This document shows positions 18,113 to 28,133 of a DNA stretch of 64,000 bases, one piece after another. A program made the position numbers and the translations under genes. Numbering within the stretch: position 1 is the first letter of the stretch; every line of letters begins with the position of its first letter. Below the pieces are notes generated by a model, which was not told the origin of the DNA, made no database searches, and worked only from the letters and a program-made list of their open reading frames with translations. The DNA comes from VXYL01 sp963666465 (GTDB lineage Bacteria > Pseudomonadota > Gammaproteobacteria > Pseudomonadales > Azotimanducaceae): NCBI GenBank assembly GCA_963666465.1, contig OY762824.1, positions 2,480,001-2,544,000 on the forward strand, written 5' to 3'.

Positions 18113-18964
18113 CGCGTGTTCACACAAATACCCCCGAATGTGCCATTCTCCGACCCCGTCGTCCCACGCGGGAAAAGGTAGGAGAATCAAACAGGTGGAA
18201 CTCACAGAGGGCCAATACGAGCGCATCGCGCCGCTGTTCCCGAAACAGCGGGGAAACGTCAGCCTGTCGAATCTGCAAGTGCTGAACGCGATCCTCCACG
18301 TGGCCGAACACGGCTGCAAGTGGCGCGGCCTGCCGGCGCGGTTCGGCAACTGGCACACGATCTGCACACGAATGAATCGCTGGTCGAAGAAGGGCGTGCT
18401 CGATCGCGTGTTCGAACAACTGCAAAGAGACCAGATCGTCCGCATCGGGGTCGAGGCGCTCGGGCTCGACAGCACCAGCGTCAAAGTGCATCCGGACGGC
18501 ACCGGCGCGCGAAGAAAAACGGTCCGCAATCCATCGGCAAGTCCCGTGGCGGATGGAACACCAAGATTCACGTGGTTGCCGCGGATGCTCGAACGGCAGT
18601 TGCCTTCACACTCTCCCCCGGCAACGCCCATGACGCCCCGGAAGGCCGCAAGCTCCTGAACCAACTGGAAAAGCCCGCGAACAACCCGGCGATGATCATG
18701 GATCGGGCATGCGAGGACAACGCCACCCGTCAACTGGTCCTGGAGCTCGGCTTCGTGCCCGTGGTCCCGCCGAAAAGCAACCGCCTCGACCCTTGGGAGT
18801 ACGACAAGGAGCTGTACAAGCGGCGCAACGAGGTCGAGCGCCTCTTCCGGCGACTCAAGGGCTTCCGCCGAATCTTCTCGCGCTTCGAGAAACTCGACAT
18901 CATCTTCCTCGGCTTCATCGTCTTCGTCCTCATCGTCGATGCACTGCGACAGTGTGAACACGCC
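18113..18964 (+). mobile_element. IS5-family insertion sequence (IS427-like)
   Basis: Imperfect terminal repeats: left CGCGTGTTCACAC (18113-18125) and right GTGTGAACACGCC (18952-18964), the reverse complement being GGCGTGTTCACAC. Both ends are flanked by CTAG (18109-18112 and 18965-18968), a target duplication of the YTAR type used by the family. It interrupts the gene fragment on its left and abuts a 109-bp hairpin repeat on its right, which itself starts at the same CTAG. Confidence 0.88.
18195..18964 (+). CDS. IS5-family transposase, made by -1 frameshifting
   Basis: The first frame starts at a GTG (18195, VELTEGQYERIAPLF) behind a GGTAGGAG site and runs in frame to about 18515. The second continues in the -1 frame (AKKNGPQSIGKSRGGWNTK). 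The join lies at a run of five A (GAAGAAAAAC, 18511-18520), consistent with programmed slippage in IS427 relatives. DDE residues: Asp in LGLDSTSVKVH, Asp in MIMDRACED, and the Y-(2)-R-(3)-E-(6)-K signature in YKRRNEVERLFRRLK. The second frame has no stop before the right terminal repeat and reads out of the element. Both frames are otherwise intact. Confidence 0.85.
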
Positions 18965-19073
18965 CTAGCGCCACAAGAACCGTTGCCTTCGGGCAACGCT
19001 TCTTGCCCCAGCCCAAGCCGTCCTATCACCCTGTCGAACTTCGCCGAGACGGCAAAGTCCGACAGGCTGCTAG
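18965..19073 (+). repeat. 110-bp double-hairpin repeat, copy B
   Basis: Runs exactly from CTAG to CTAG (109 bp). It contains the perfect hairpin CGTTGCC-ttcg-GGCAACG with a UUCG tetraloop and a second inverted repeat around AACTTCGCCGAGACGGCAAAGT. It lies between the insertion sequence and a truncated ATPase gene. Confidence 0.85.
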
Positions 19074-19407
19074 ACGCCCCCGGAACGTGCGATCGGCCTG
19101 GGCTTCCTCGAACGAGTAGGTCGATCCCGCGGTCATCAGGGCGGTATTCAGAACGTTGAGCTTCGGGCTCGATCTACGAACACGCTGTGCAGACCCCGAA
19201 TACTTCGGGACACCGGCAAGAAGATCGGCTGTGGAGAGAAGGTCAAGATACCGGGCGAGCGTAGTGGCGTTGCCCGCGTCCTGAAGCGAACCAAGCAACT
19301 TGTTGTACGGGAGGATCTGTCCAGAGTACTCCGCTCCGAGCTCGAAGAGCTGGGTCAGGAGAGCCGGTTTGTCCACCCGCGTCATCGCGAGGATGTCCTT
19401 TCTGACG
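19074..19407 (-). pseudogene. Fragment of an AAA_14/DUF4143 ATP-binding protein
   Basis: The minus strand reads RKDILAMTRVDKPALLTQL, then NATTLARYLDLLSTADLLA and SSPKLNVLNTALM. This matches the DUF4143 C-terminal region (winged-helix-like) of AAA_14 ATPases. It is cut on its 5' side by the CTAG of the element at 19408 and on its 3' side by the hairpin repeat at 19073. No ATPase N-terminus is found on the far side of the element, so the rest has been deleted. Confidence 0.6.
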
Positions 19408-21247
19408 CTAGCGGGGCTCCGCCCCAGCCCGACGAGACATGCGGCATTCTTCGCGGACGGTTGAGACGGACTCCGGCCGCTGCTCCGCGCCGCGGCACGA
19501 AGCCGCCTTCATGGATCGCACCAGGCGATGGTGGCCGCATATTGGCCGGTGGGGAGACCATCGACCGGAGCCCGAACGATGAAGGTGGCACGCAGCGCCG
19601 GCGAAGTGCTGGCGGAGCACACGACGCTGGAGCTCGAATGCATCGACCGGATGTACCTGAACGTGCACGTGCCGATGCTGCAGTCCGGAGCGGGAACGGC
19701 GCACTTCTTCCGCAAGGTGCGCGGGAACCCGGCGCCGTCGTCGGCGCTGATGGAGCCCATGACGCGCCGCTTCACGGCGGCGATGCGCCGCTTCGCGCGC
19801 GACAACGACGTCGACCTGGTCCGGTTCGAACGCCACGAGCGCAAGGACGACCCGGACGCAAGACTGCCTGCGGCGGTCCGGCGGCGGCGAGGGCGTGCTC
19901 CACGTCGGCGTCGCGCAGGAGAAGGCCCGGGTCCTGCGCACCGAGCGTCGGCACGACCCGGTGCGCGGGCCGCACCCGTGGCTGGCGCCGTCGACGGCGA
20001 TGGTCAACCACTGCTGCGTGTACGCGGTGGACGACGACTTCGGGCCGTTCTTCCTGAAGTTCTGCTCGCACTTCCCGTACAACGCGAAGCTCTGCGTCAA
20101 CGGCCACGAGCACCTCAAGCGCCAGCTGGCGAAGCGCGGCGTGGCGTTCGAGGCGCTGGACAACGGCATCCTGGGCTGCGCCGACCCGGTCCTGATGCAG
20201 CGTCTGGCCGACGAGCTCGACGCGGCGAAGGTCGACGCCCTGCTGCGCAAGTGGCTGGCGCGCCTGCCGCACCCGTTCACCGCCGCCGACCGGGCGGCGG
20301 GCATCCGCTGCGACGTGTCGATCCTGCAGGCGGAGTTCGCCCTGACGCAGGTCTTCGACCGTCCTGCGCAGGGACGCGTCTTCTTCGAAGAGGCGATTCG
20401 CGAGAACCTCGACCCGGGACGTCCCGACCGCGTGCAGTTGGTCTTCGACAGACGCGTCACCCGACGCACACCCTCGCGGCATCGAACCCGCGTCGTCACC
20501 GAGGGCGTCTCGTCCTCGCTGCACGTCGACTGCAAGCACTCGCGCATCAGAAGCAGGCGCGTCGCAAGCGACGCGACCACAAGGAGGGCCGCGCACTGCG
20601 GACCGAGACGGTGGTCAACGACACCTGCGACTTCGATGTCGGCAGGCGGCTGAAGAATCTCGGGGACCTCAAGTCCATCGGCCTTGCCGCCAACCGGCGC
20701 CTGCTGCGCGTCCAACGCATCAGCCACGACTGCGACATCGGAGCCGAACGGTTCGACGACCTCCACCGGTCGCGCATCGTCGACGGCCAGCGCGCCTCGG
20801 CGCTGCGCTTCGGCGACCCCCGCGCACAGGCCCTGCTCGCGGCGCCGCTCGCCTTCCATGTCCTGCCCGACGGCTTCCAGAACCGCGACCTGCGCGAAAC
20901 CGTGGCGTCGCTGCTCGGGCTGTCCGTCGACGACCACGGCCGCGGCCGGATGACCTGCGACCTGCGCCGCCTGCGGCTGCGCGGGCTGATCGAGCGCATC
21001 CCCTTCACCCGTCGCTGCCGGGTCACCGACGAGGGCCTGCGCGCGGCGATGTGCTGCCACCGAACCCACGCCCGCGTGCTGCGTCCCGCGATGTCCGTGG
21101 CCTTTCAAGCACCGCCCCGCGTCGCCACCCGGCTCAACCGTGCCATCGACTCGTTCGACCGCGAAACACAGCGACTTTGGGAGGGCCGAGGCCTTGCTGC
21201 CTGAATGCAACCTGACCGTCAACATTGGCACCGCTCAAGACATCTAG
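19408..21247 (+). mobile_element. CTAG-bounded mobile element, copy 1 (about 1.84 kb)
   Basis: It begins CTAGCGGGGCTCCGCCCC and ends CTCAAGACATCTAG. The second copy at 28134-29503 shares these ends and the full arrangement, so the boundaries are inferred by comparing the two. It carries one long, frameshifted gene. The right-hand CTAG overlaps the stop codon of the convergent oligopeptidase gene. I see no terminal inverted repeat and no known transposase. Confidence 0.7.
19579..21204 (+). pseudogene. Element-encoded protein of unknown function, frameshifted, copy 1
   Basis: A protein of about 530 residues is readable across three frames. It starts MKVARSAGEVL with the ECIDRMYLNVHVPMLQ block, continues after a shift near 19870 with VAQEKARVLRTERR, DDDFGPFFLKFCSHFPYNAK, VFDRPAQGRVFFEEAIREN and LVFDRRVTRRTPSRHR, then shifts -1 near 20545 into HKEGRALRTETVVNDTCDF and a helical C-terminal part ending at 21204. 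I recall this as a widespread conserved hypothetical protein of proteobacteria, with no assigned function. It is not a DDE or tyrosine recombinase by visible motifs. Confidence 0.6.
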
Positions 21248-23466
21248 TCAACGCCCAAGGCGATGAGCACGAACGCATACTCCTGCGCCACCTCCCGCAG
21301 GGAGTCGTACCGCCCCGACTTGCCACCGTGTCCCGCACCCATGTTGGTCTTCAACAGCAGCAGGTTGTCATCGGTCTTGAGGGTGCGCAGCTTGGCGACG
21401 TACTTGGCCGGTTCCCAGTACGTCACCCTTGGGTCGCTGAGGCCGGCGGTGACCAGCAGCGGTGGGTAATCGCCGCTCTTCAGCTGGTCGTACGGGGAAT
21501 AAGATCGAATCGTCCGGAACGCGGCTGGATCCTCGATCGGATTGCCCCACTCGGGCCACTCGATCGGGGTCAGTGGCAGCGACGCGTCCAGCATCGTGTT
21601 GAGCACGTCCACAAACGGCACATGAGCCGCAATGGCACCCCAGAGTTCCGGCGCCAGATTGACCGCGGCGCCCACGAGCTCGCCACCGGCGCTCGCGCCG
21701 GCGATGGCGATGCGTCCAGCCGTCGTCACCTTCCGCCGTGCCAGGTCGCGCGCGACATCCACGAAGTCGTTGAACGTGTTGGCGCGGCGCTCCAGCTTGC
21801 CGGCTTCGTACCAGTGGTAGCCGAGTTCGTCGCCGCCGCGAACATGGGCGATGGCATAGATGAAGCCCCGGTCCAGAAGCGACAGCCTGGCAGTCGAGAA
21901 CGAGGGCGACATGGCGTGTCCGTAGGCACCGTATCCATACAGGTACACCGGCGCGCTGCCGTCCACCGGGGTGTCGCGGCGTCGCACGAGGGAGACCGGA
22001 ATGCGGACGCCGTCCCTTGCCGGGGCAAACAGGCGCTCGGTGACATACAGGGACTTGTCGTAGCCCGAAGGAATCTTGCGCACCTTGCGCTCTTCAAGGA
22101 CATCTCCGTCCAGATGGAAGTCGTACACGGTGTTCGGCGTCACCATCGACGTATAGGACAGACGCAAGGTTCGGGTGTGGAATTCCAGGTTGTCCGAAAG
22201 CCCCAGGGAGTACGCCGACTCCGGGAACGCGACATGCCGCGTCTTGCCGTCTCGCTCGATCACGCGGAGCTGATCGAGCCCGGCCATGCGCTCGTGCACC
22301 GCAACCAAATCCTCGAAGACCGCGAATCCGAGAATGTAGAGGTCGTCTGTGCCGTCGAGCAGCGACTCCCACGCCCGTTCGCCGGGGTCGTGGTGCGGCG
22401 CAGTGACAATCCGGGTGTTGGGATGCCGGTCGTTGGTGCGAATGACGAAGCGGTCGCCCTGATGATCGACTCGGTATTCGTGACCCTCGCGCCGAGGCAC
22501 GACTACCGTGGGTCTGGCGCCCGGCTCGTCGGCAGGAACCAGCCACGTTTCCGACGTGACGTGATCCGATGCATCGATGACGATGTAGCGGCGCGACGCC
22601 GACGCGCTGACGTCGACAAAGAAGCCGGCATCCGATTCCTCATACACCACTGTGTCGGATGCGACGGGTTCGCCGAGGCGGTGCAGGCGCACCTGCCAGG
22701 GCCGCCAGTTCGCGTCAACCACCGTGTAGAAGAGGGCCGAGCCGTCGGCCGCCCAAACCGGCGCACCGATCGTGTCCTCGATCTGGATCGGCAGGAGCGC
22801 GTCCGTGTCGAGATCACGGACTACGAGCCGGAAGCGTTCGGAACCATCGGTGTCGGTGCTGTAGGCAAGGTGGCGGCCACGACTGTCGGGGGCGAACGCA
22901 CCGAGACGGAAGTACTCGAGGCCAGCCGCCAGTGCGGGTTCGTCGAGTACAACCTGCGCGGCCGTGGTAGGCCCCCCGCGGCCGTCGCGGTCGGCGGCGG
23001 GCCAGCGACTCCAAACCCGGTATTGGCCACCCTCGGGATAGCGCCACTGGTACATCCAGTCGCCGTCTTTCAGCGGCACGCTCGCCTCGTCCTCCTGCTG
23101 GCGGCCACGCAGTTCGCTGAAGAGCGTGTCCACCAGGGACTCGTGCGGCGCCATGGCGGCCTCGAAGTATCGATTCTCCGCCTCGAGATAGGCGATGACG
23201 TCTTCGTCGTCAACGGTCGGGTAGCTGTCGTCGCGCAACCAGTGCCACGGATCCTCCACCGTGACGCCGTGGTGGGTGAACGCGTGGGGCGCGGTCTTCG
23301 CCTTGGGCGGAGCGGGGAGTGACGGTCTGGTGGCGATATGCGCCTCCGAAATCCGGTTTTGGGATGCGTCTGGCGGGTCGCCGCAAGCCGCGACCGAGAG
23401 CAGCCACACCGTGACGAGGGCATGGCGCCAACACCGGAGTCGCCCAGTGGGCCACACATTCTGCAT
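21244..23466 (-). CDS. Oligopeptidase B-like prolyl oligopeptidase (S9A), lipoprotein
   Basis: A 740-residue serine peptidase cleaving small peptides. An N-terminal lipoprotein signal ends in LLSVAAC, so it is probably periplasmic and membrane-anchored. The seven-bladed propeller starts near VEDPWHWLRDDSYPTVDDE and the catalytic domain has nucleophile GASAGGELVGAAVN (the usual GGSAGG has Ala here), LVTAGLSDPRV (Asp) and MGAGHGGKSGRYD (His). The ATG at 23466 begins the lipoprotein signal; upstream in-frame sequence lies in repeats. The stop codon TAG is the end of the mobile element. Confidence 0.9.
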   Translation of the reverse strand: MQNVWPTGRLRCWRHALVTVWLLSVAACGDPPDASQNRISEAHIATRPSLPAPPKAKTAPHAFTHHGVTVEDPWHWLRDDSYPTVDDEDVIAYLEAENRYFEAAMAPHESLVDTLFSELRGRQQEDEASVPLKDGDWMYQWRYPEGGQYRVWSRWPAADRDGRGGPTTAAQVVLDEPALAAGLEYFRLGAFAPDSRGRHLAYSTDTDGSERFRLVVRDLDTDALLPIQIEDTIGAPVWAADGSALFYTVVDANWRPWQVRLHRLGEPVASDTVVYEESDAGFFVDVSASASRRYIVIDASDHVTSETWLVPADEPGARPTVVVPRREGHEYRVDHQGDRFVIRTNDRHPNTRIVTAPHHDPGERAWESLLDGTDDLYILGFAVFEDLVAVHERMAGLDQLRVIERDGKTRHVAFPESAYSLGLSDNLEFHTRTLRLSYTSMVTPNTVYDFHLDGDVLEERKVRKIPSGYDKSLYVTERLFAPARDGVRIPVSLVRRRDTPVDGSAPVYLYGYGAYGHAMSPSFSTARLSLLDRGFIYAIAHVRGGDELGYHWYEAGKLERRANTFNDFVDVARDLARRKVTTAGRIAIAGASAGGELVGAAVNLAPELWGAIAAHVPFVDVLNTMLDASLPLTPIEWPEWGNPIEDPAAFRTIRSYSPYDQLKSGDYPPLLVTAGLSDPRVTYWEPAKYVAKLRTLKTDDNLLLLKTNMGAGHGGKSGRYDSLREVAQEYAFVLIALGVD

Positions 23467-23869
23467 CGTCGATTGGACAGGTCGCTCGTCCCCCTCCGGA
23501 CTCTCCACAGGATCACCCTCGCACGGAACCCGGACACGCCCCGAGGCGCGGACACTCCCCGATGCCTGGACAGGCCAGATTTCGAGCGCACAGGCACACC
23601 GGGCATTCTCCCACATCGATGGCGGATGACGCCGGGGAAGCTGTGGCGACGCGCACAACGCTACCCAGGGCAAGTGCAGGCAGACGATCGGACGCGCCCG
23701 GAGCAGATATTGGACAGGCCAGATTTCGGGCGCACATGGTCATCGGCGATGTCCTTGCATGGCGCCGACGGCATCCCGAGCCCGCCGACCATGCACGGGG
23801 CTTCATGCATCGGGAGGATTCGCAAGGATTCGCGAGAGGTGCTGTTCCGAGGCGGTGGATGAGTCGATA

Positions 23870-24448
23870 ATGGCGGCGGAACATGCGAACGGGGAGCCGA
23901 CCGTGTCTGAACCTTCCGAACCCACGGACGCAACGGGTGGCGATGAAACGCAGGTGGGGCGCGCCCTGCCGGGTCGGGGACGGGTGCTTGCCAGCCGCGG
24001 GGTCCGCCTTGGCGCGTTCCTTCTCGATCAGCTAATCGTCGGCTTTTCCGCGGCCCTGCTCGTGTTCGTGCTCGGCATGGACGAGGAGCTGATGCGCGTC
24101 GTGACTGGCGAGGAGCCTCCGCCCGGGTCCTTGCTCGTGCGCATTTTCATCGTCCAGATTGGCGTGCATCTGGCGCTCAACGGCTACCTGCTCGGCTCTC
24201 GTGGACAGACCATCGGCAAGATGCTCGTCGGCATTCGCATCGTTGACGCGAACAGTGGCGCGCTCGTGCCCCTGCCGAAGCTCTACGGTGTGCGCGAGCT
24301 GCTGCCGAAGGCGATTTTCGCGCTTCCCACGGTAGGGCCCCTGATGATGTTGGCCGATGCCCTGTTCATCTTCGGCGATGCCCGCCGCTGCGTACACGAC
24401 TACCTCTGCGGCACTGTCGTCGAGGAGGCGCCCCGCCCGGCGCCCTGA
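23870..24448 (+). CDS. RDD-family integral membrane protein
   Basis: 192 residues from the ATG at 23870. It contains the hallmark RDD motif as LASRGVRLGAFLLDQLIVGF, a second hydrophobic helix, then GSRGQTIGKMLVGIRIVDAN and C-terminal segments with FALPTVGPLMMLADALFIFG. Members are small inner-membrane proteins, some linked to ion (Na+/H+) exchange. Its ends face the fusion gene downstream. The region before it (23470-23870) holds two direct copies of GGACAGGCCAGATTTCG (near 23572 and 23713) and no gene. Confidence 0.82.
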   Translation: MAAEHANGEPTVSEPSEPTDATGGDETQVGRALPGRGRVLASRGVRLGAFLLDQLIVGFSAALLVFVLGMDEELMRVVTGEEPPPGSLLVRIFIVQIGVHLALNGYLLGSRGQTIGKMLVGIRIVDANSGALVPLPKLYGVRELLPKAIFALPTVGPLMMLADALFIFGDARRCVHDYLCGTVVEEAPRPAP

Positions 24449-24544
24449 CTGCCGATATCCGTCGCCCGAACGCCGGCGGCGTACACGAACGCCCTCGCCG
24501 CGCCAAACCGGCAAAGGCCGCCTCCGCGACGATCAATCGACCCG

Positions 24545-26572
24545 TCAAACCTCTCCGTACAACCAGCGCATCTCGGCCGCCCCCAGGCTGATGTCCAGCG
24601 CCTTCAGCGAACTGCGCGTCTCCGACAGTTGTCGCGGCCCCACCAGCGGGAAGCACGGGAACGGCTGGCAGAGCACCCAGGCCAGCGCTATGGCGATGGG
24701 CTCGACACCTCGCTCCGCCGCCAACGCCACGGCACGTTCGCGCCGAGCGAAGTTGTCCTCGGCAAACCAGCAGCGTCGCATTTCCGCATCCGATGGCTGG
24801 TTGCCGGTCAAGATCGCCGCCGACGGCGCCTCCGCCCGCACCGCATCGAAACGCGGCGTGAAGAATCCCCGCGCCTGACTCGACCAGGGGAGCAGCGCCA
24901 TCCCCTCCGCCTCCAGCCAGGCCCGCCACTCCGGGGTCGAAGCGGCGATGCACCCCGGCCACACGGGGTCCACCATCCGCGCCAGGCTGAAGTTGTTGGA
25001 CGCCGCCACGAACGGCCGCAGGCCATTGCGCTCTGCATAGGCATTCGCCTCCTGCACCCGCGCGAGCGACCAGTTCGATGCGCCGAACGCCGTGATGCGG
25101 CCAGCATCGCATTCCCGGTTGAGCACATCCATCCACTCCGACACATCCACCTCCGTGTTGTCTCGGTGCAGGAAGTAAAGATCGACGTGTCCGCTGCCAA
25201 GTCGGTCCAGTGACACGTCGAGCTGCGGTGCCACACGGTCGGGAAAGTTGGCCGGCGTATGCGCGCCCTTGCCGATCACCACCACCTCGTCGCGCACGCC
25301 CCGGCTCGCCATCCACGCACCCAGGAGCGACTCCATCGTTCCGCCGCCGTAGATGTGCGCCGTGTCGAAGGTGTTGCCGCCGTGTTCGAAATAGTGGTCG
25401 AACATCACCGCCGCATGGGCGATGTCCGGCTGGTTGTCGCAACCCATCACCAGATGCGAGACGGGCTTGTCGATGCCGCGCACGGTGCCATGCCGCATGG
25501 TCGGCTGCACCACCCGAAGCGGGCGTCCATGCACCGGCGTCGTCTGGCGTTCGGGGCGTTCCTGATCGAACACCAGGCCAATGCTGCGGCGCCACGCATC
25601 GAGCGCCCGAGCGTTGCCGAGGCTGTCGGCCCAGGTCATGCACCGCGACTCCTTGGCGCCACTTCCGAGGGCGTCGGAAACCGCATCCACCTCATACACA
25701 TACAGCGGCCCGGAGCGGCCCGCCACCAGCTCGCGCTCGGCGCCGCGCAGCACCTCGAAACTCCAGCCACCGTCTTCGTCGGCACAGCGCCACGGCTGGG
25801 CAATGCGGATCGAGCCTTGCGAGCCGGACACCACCACGCAGTTCGACAAGGCGACGGAAACCGCCGTCGCCACCTGGGCGATGATGCCGGACGGAAACCG
25901 CAACACCGCCGCCGCACGGGCATCGACGCCCGTGTCCGCAAACGTGGCGCTGCCCTTCACCTCGACCGGTTCTTCCTCGCCCGGCTGCGCGCCCACCGCC
26001 GCCGCGGCAATCAGGCGGCTCATCGATACCGGATAGCAGCCGACGTCCATGATGCCGCCGCCAGCGAGTTCGTTGGCGTACAGGCGGCTCTCCGGCCGGT
26101 ATGGCGCCCGGAAGCCGAAACTCGCCTCGATGTGATGCACCTCGCCGATGGCGCCGCCCCGCATCAGCTCCACCACCCGCCCCGTCATCGGGTGAGTGCG
26201 GTACATGAACGCCTCCATGAGGAAGCCATCGTGGGCCTCGGCCGCGTCCACCATCGCCATCACCTGCGGGTGGTGCAGCCCCATGGGCTTCTCGCACAGA
26301 ACCGCCTTGCCGGCTTCGAGCGCCTTGATGGTCCACTCGGCGTGCTGCGGGTGCGGAGAGGCGATGTAGATGGCATCGACCTCGGTGTCGTCAAGCAGCG
26401 CCTGGTAGCTTGCGTGCGGTGTGACGCCTTGCCGTGCCTCGGCGAACGCTCGTGCCGAGTCGGCCGCGCGACTGCCCACCGCGGTCAGCGTGGCAGTGTC
26501 CGACGCTGACACGGCATCGGCGAAGGTGTGTGCGATTCGGCCCGTAGCCAAGATGCCCCAACGAGTGTTCAT
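24545..26572 (-). CDS. Fused Gfo/Idh/MocA oxidoreductase and aldo/keto reductase
   Basis: 675 residues in one uninterrupted frame. The N-terminal half (1-about 330) is a Gfo/Idh/MocA dehydrogenase: GILATGRIAHTFADAV Rossmann loop, AIYIASPHPQHAEWTIKALE, VLCEKPMGLHH with the EKP motif, and GGGIMDVGCYPVS. The C-terminal half (about 360-675) is an aldo/keto reductase: GGNTFDTAHIYGGG, VVVIGKGAHTPANFPDR, DLYFLHRDNTEVDVSEW (catalytic-His-like LHRD) and IAIALAWVLCQPFPCFPLVG. It probably oxidises and reduces a sugar or cyclitol in one polypeptide. The ATG at 26572 is the family start (MNTRWGILAT). Confidence 0.88.
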   Translation of the reverse strand: MNTRWGILATGRIAHTFADAVSASDTATLTAVGSRAADSARAFAEARQGVTPHASYQALLDDTEVDAIYIASPHPQHAEWTIKALEAGKAVLCEKPMGLHHPQVMAMVDAAEAHDGFLMEAFMYRTHPMTGRVVELMRGGAIGEVHHIEASFGFRAPYRPESRLYANELAGGGIMDVGCYPVSMSRLIAAAAVGAQPGEEEPVEVKGSATFADTGVDARAAAVLRFPSGIIAQVATAVSVALSNCVVVSGSQGSIRIAQPWRCADEDGGWSFEVLRGAERELVAGRSGPLYVYEVDAVSDALGSGAKESRCMTWADSLGNARALDAWRRSIGLVFDQERPERQTTPVHGRPLRVVQPTMRHGTVRGIDKPVSHLVMGCDNQPDIAHAAVMFDHYFEHGGNTFDTAHIYGGGTMESLLGAWMASRGVRDEVVVIGKGAHTPANFPDRVAPQLDVSLDRLGSGHVDLYFLHRDNTEVDVSEWMDVLNRECDAGRITAFGASNWSLARVQEANAYAERNGLRPFVAASNNFSLARMVDPVWPGCIAASTPEWRAWLEAEGMALLPWSSQARGFFTPRFDAVRAEAPSAAILTGNQPSDAEMRRCWFAEDNFARRERAVALAAERGVEPIAIALAWVLCQPFPCFPLVGPRQLSETRSSLKALDISLGAAEMRWLYGEV

Positions 26573-26646
26573 GCGGATTCCGCCGGCCTGCGAGCCGTGG
26601 ATTATGGTGCAGGAAATGCCGGCAGTGGTCTTGGGTGGGATCGGAC

Positions 26647-27885
26647 ATGGGTGGTGTGGGAGAGGGCGCGCGAACGGCGTCTCGAGGCGCGGGGCTTGCA
26701 GGCGAACCGTCGCGTCCTGCGGGACACGACCGAGGCACGGCGGGCTGCGCCGGCGCATGGCTGCAAGGCCTCGTCGCCGCATCGCTTTCGGCGTTGCTCG
26801 GCGGGTGCGATGCCGCGACGGATGCATTGGTGTGCTCGGTGGAGGCAGTGTACCGGGCTGGTTCGTCTTCCGCGCCGGCGCTGCCCGATGCCGTCACGGT
26901 GGTCGCTCAGACGGAGACGGAGCCGGTGGCGGACCCGTGCGACGCGGCCGACGACCCCGCCGTGTGGGTCAACCCCACCGCTCCCGGCGCCAGCCTCGTG
27001 GTAGCGACCAACAAGCGGCGCGGCTTGGTTGTGTACGACCTCGACGGGCGCCTCGTGTCGCAACTCGATGTGGGGCTGACGAACAACGTGGACTTGCGTT
27101 CGCTGCAAACCTCGTCAGGCCGCGGGGCGGTCGCCGGGGCGCCCGTGGCGCTGGTTGCCGCGAGCAATCGCAGTGGCGACACGTTGGACATCCTCCACCT
27201 CTTCGCCGGCGGAAACCTCGTCCCGCAGCGGGCGATTCCGGCCGCCTACGACGGCGAGTCGCCGTACGGCCTTTGCCTGTATCGAGGCGAAGCGCATCTG
27301 TACGCCTTCGCGACATACAAGGACGGCGCCATTCGCCAATGGCGGCTCGCCGGGGACGGCGGAGCGGACCGTCTCGTCCGCGCGCTGGGCGTTGGGTCGC
27401 AAGCGGAGGGTTGCGTGGCGGACGATGCGGCGAACGCCCTTTTCATCGGCGAGGAGGACGCAGGCATCTGGCGCTTCGATGCGGCGCCGGACGGCGCCAC
27501 GGATCCGATCCTCGTGGACGGGATGCGGCGCAGCGGCGGCCACCTGGCCGCCGACGTGGAGGGCCTGGCCCTCCATGCATCGAGCGGCACTCCCGAGTCG
27601 GGCTATCTCGTCGCCTCCAGCCAGGGCAACAGCTCCTTCGTGCTCTACGACCGATCGCCGCCCCACGCCTACCGGGGCTCGTTCCTCATCGGCGCGTCCG
27701 GCATCGACGCGGTAACGGACACCGACGGCATCGCCATCGCATCGACAGCCTTGGGGCCCCGATTCCCCCACGGCCTCCTCGTGGTGCAGGACGGCGACAA
27801 CCGCGGCCCCACCGGCGAGGCCCTGCACCAGAACTTCAAGCTCATTCCCTGGCACAGGGTGACATCGGCGATAGGACTGCCGTAG
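26647..27885 (+). CDS. Beta-propeller phytase (3-phytase), putative lipoprotein
   Basis: Hydrolyses phytate with calcium. The 412-residue protein has the family signatures DAADDPAVWVNPTAPGAS, VYDLDGRLVSQLDVG, NNVDLRSL, SPYGLCLYRG, VGSQAEGCVADD, FIGEEDAGIWRFD, DVEGLALHAS, VASSQGNSSFVLYDR, TDTDGIAIAS and LLVVQDGDN. An N-terminal hydrophobic run with LSALLGGC fits a lipobox, but the sequence before it is long and the start (ATG 26647 or GTG 26635) is uncertain. It is divergent from the fusion oxidoreductase. From 27886 to 28133 nothing is recognised. Confidence 0.88.
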   Translation: MGGVGEGARTASRGAGLAGEPSRPAGHDRGTAGCAGAWLQGLVAASLSALLGGCDAATDALVCSVEAVYRAGSSSAPALPDAVTVVAQTETEPVADPCDAADDPAVWVNPTAPGASLVVATNKRRGLVVYDLDGRLVSQLDVGLTNNVDLRSLQTSSGRGAVAGAPVALVAASNRSGDTLDILHLFAGGNLVPQRAIPAAYDGESPYGLCLYRGEAHLYAFATYKDGAIRQWRLAGDGGADRLVRALGVGSQAEGCVADDAANALFIGEEDAGIWRFDAAPDGATDPILVDGMRRSGGHLAADVEGLALHASSGTPESGYLVASSQGNSSFVLYDRSPPHAYRGSFLIGASGIDAVTDTDGIAIASTALGPRFPHGLLVVQDGDNRGPTGEALHQNFKLIPWHRVTSAIGLP

Positions 27886-28133
27886 GCCCCCGAAACGGGG
27901 CCATCGCGGCCCAGCAGGCCCGCCGCCGAGCCGGACAGGCCGGATTCCCGTCCTGCAGACCTGTAGGCAATGGCTGCCATTGACAGCACGTGCAGGGCCG
28001 ACCGGTCCGATCACCCGCCAGCCATCAGTGCGAAATCATCCTGGCCCGTTCGGGGCGTTGCAGGACGGCCCGACTTTACCGAAACTACGGGCATTGAGCG
28101 CTTGAGCGCGATCCTTGGATCCTTGATCCTTAG

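Noticed and set aside
18515..18520. A mutational frameshift killing the IS5-like transposase
   Set aside because: The shift lies on an A-run at the place where IS427-type transposases use programmed slippage, and both frames are otherwise intact with all DDE residues.
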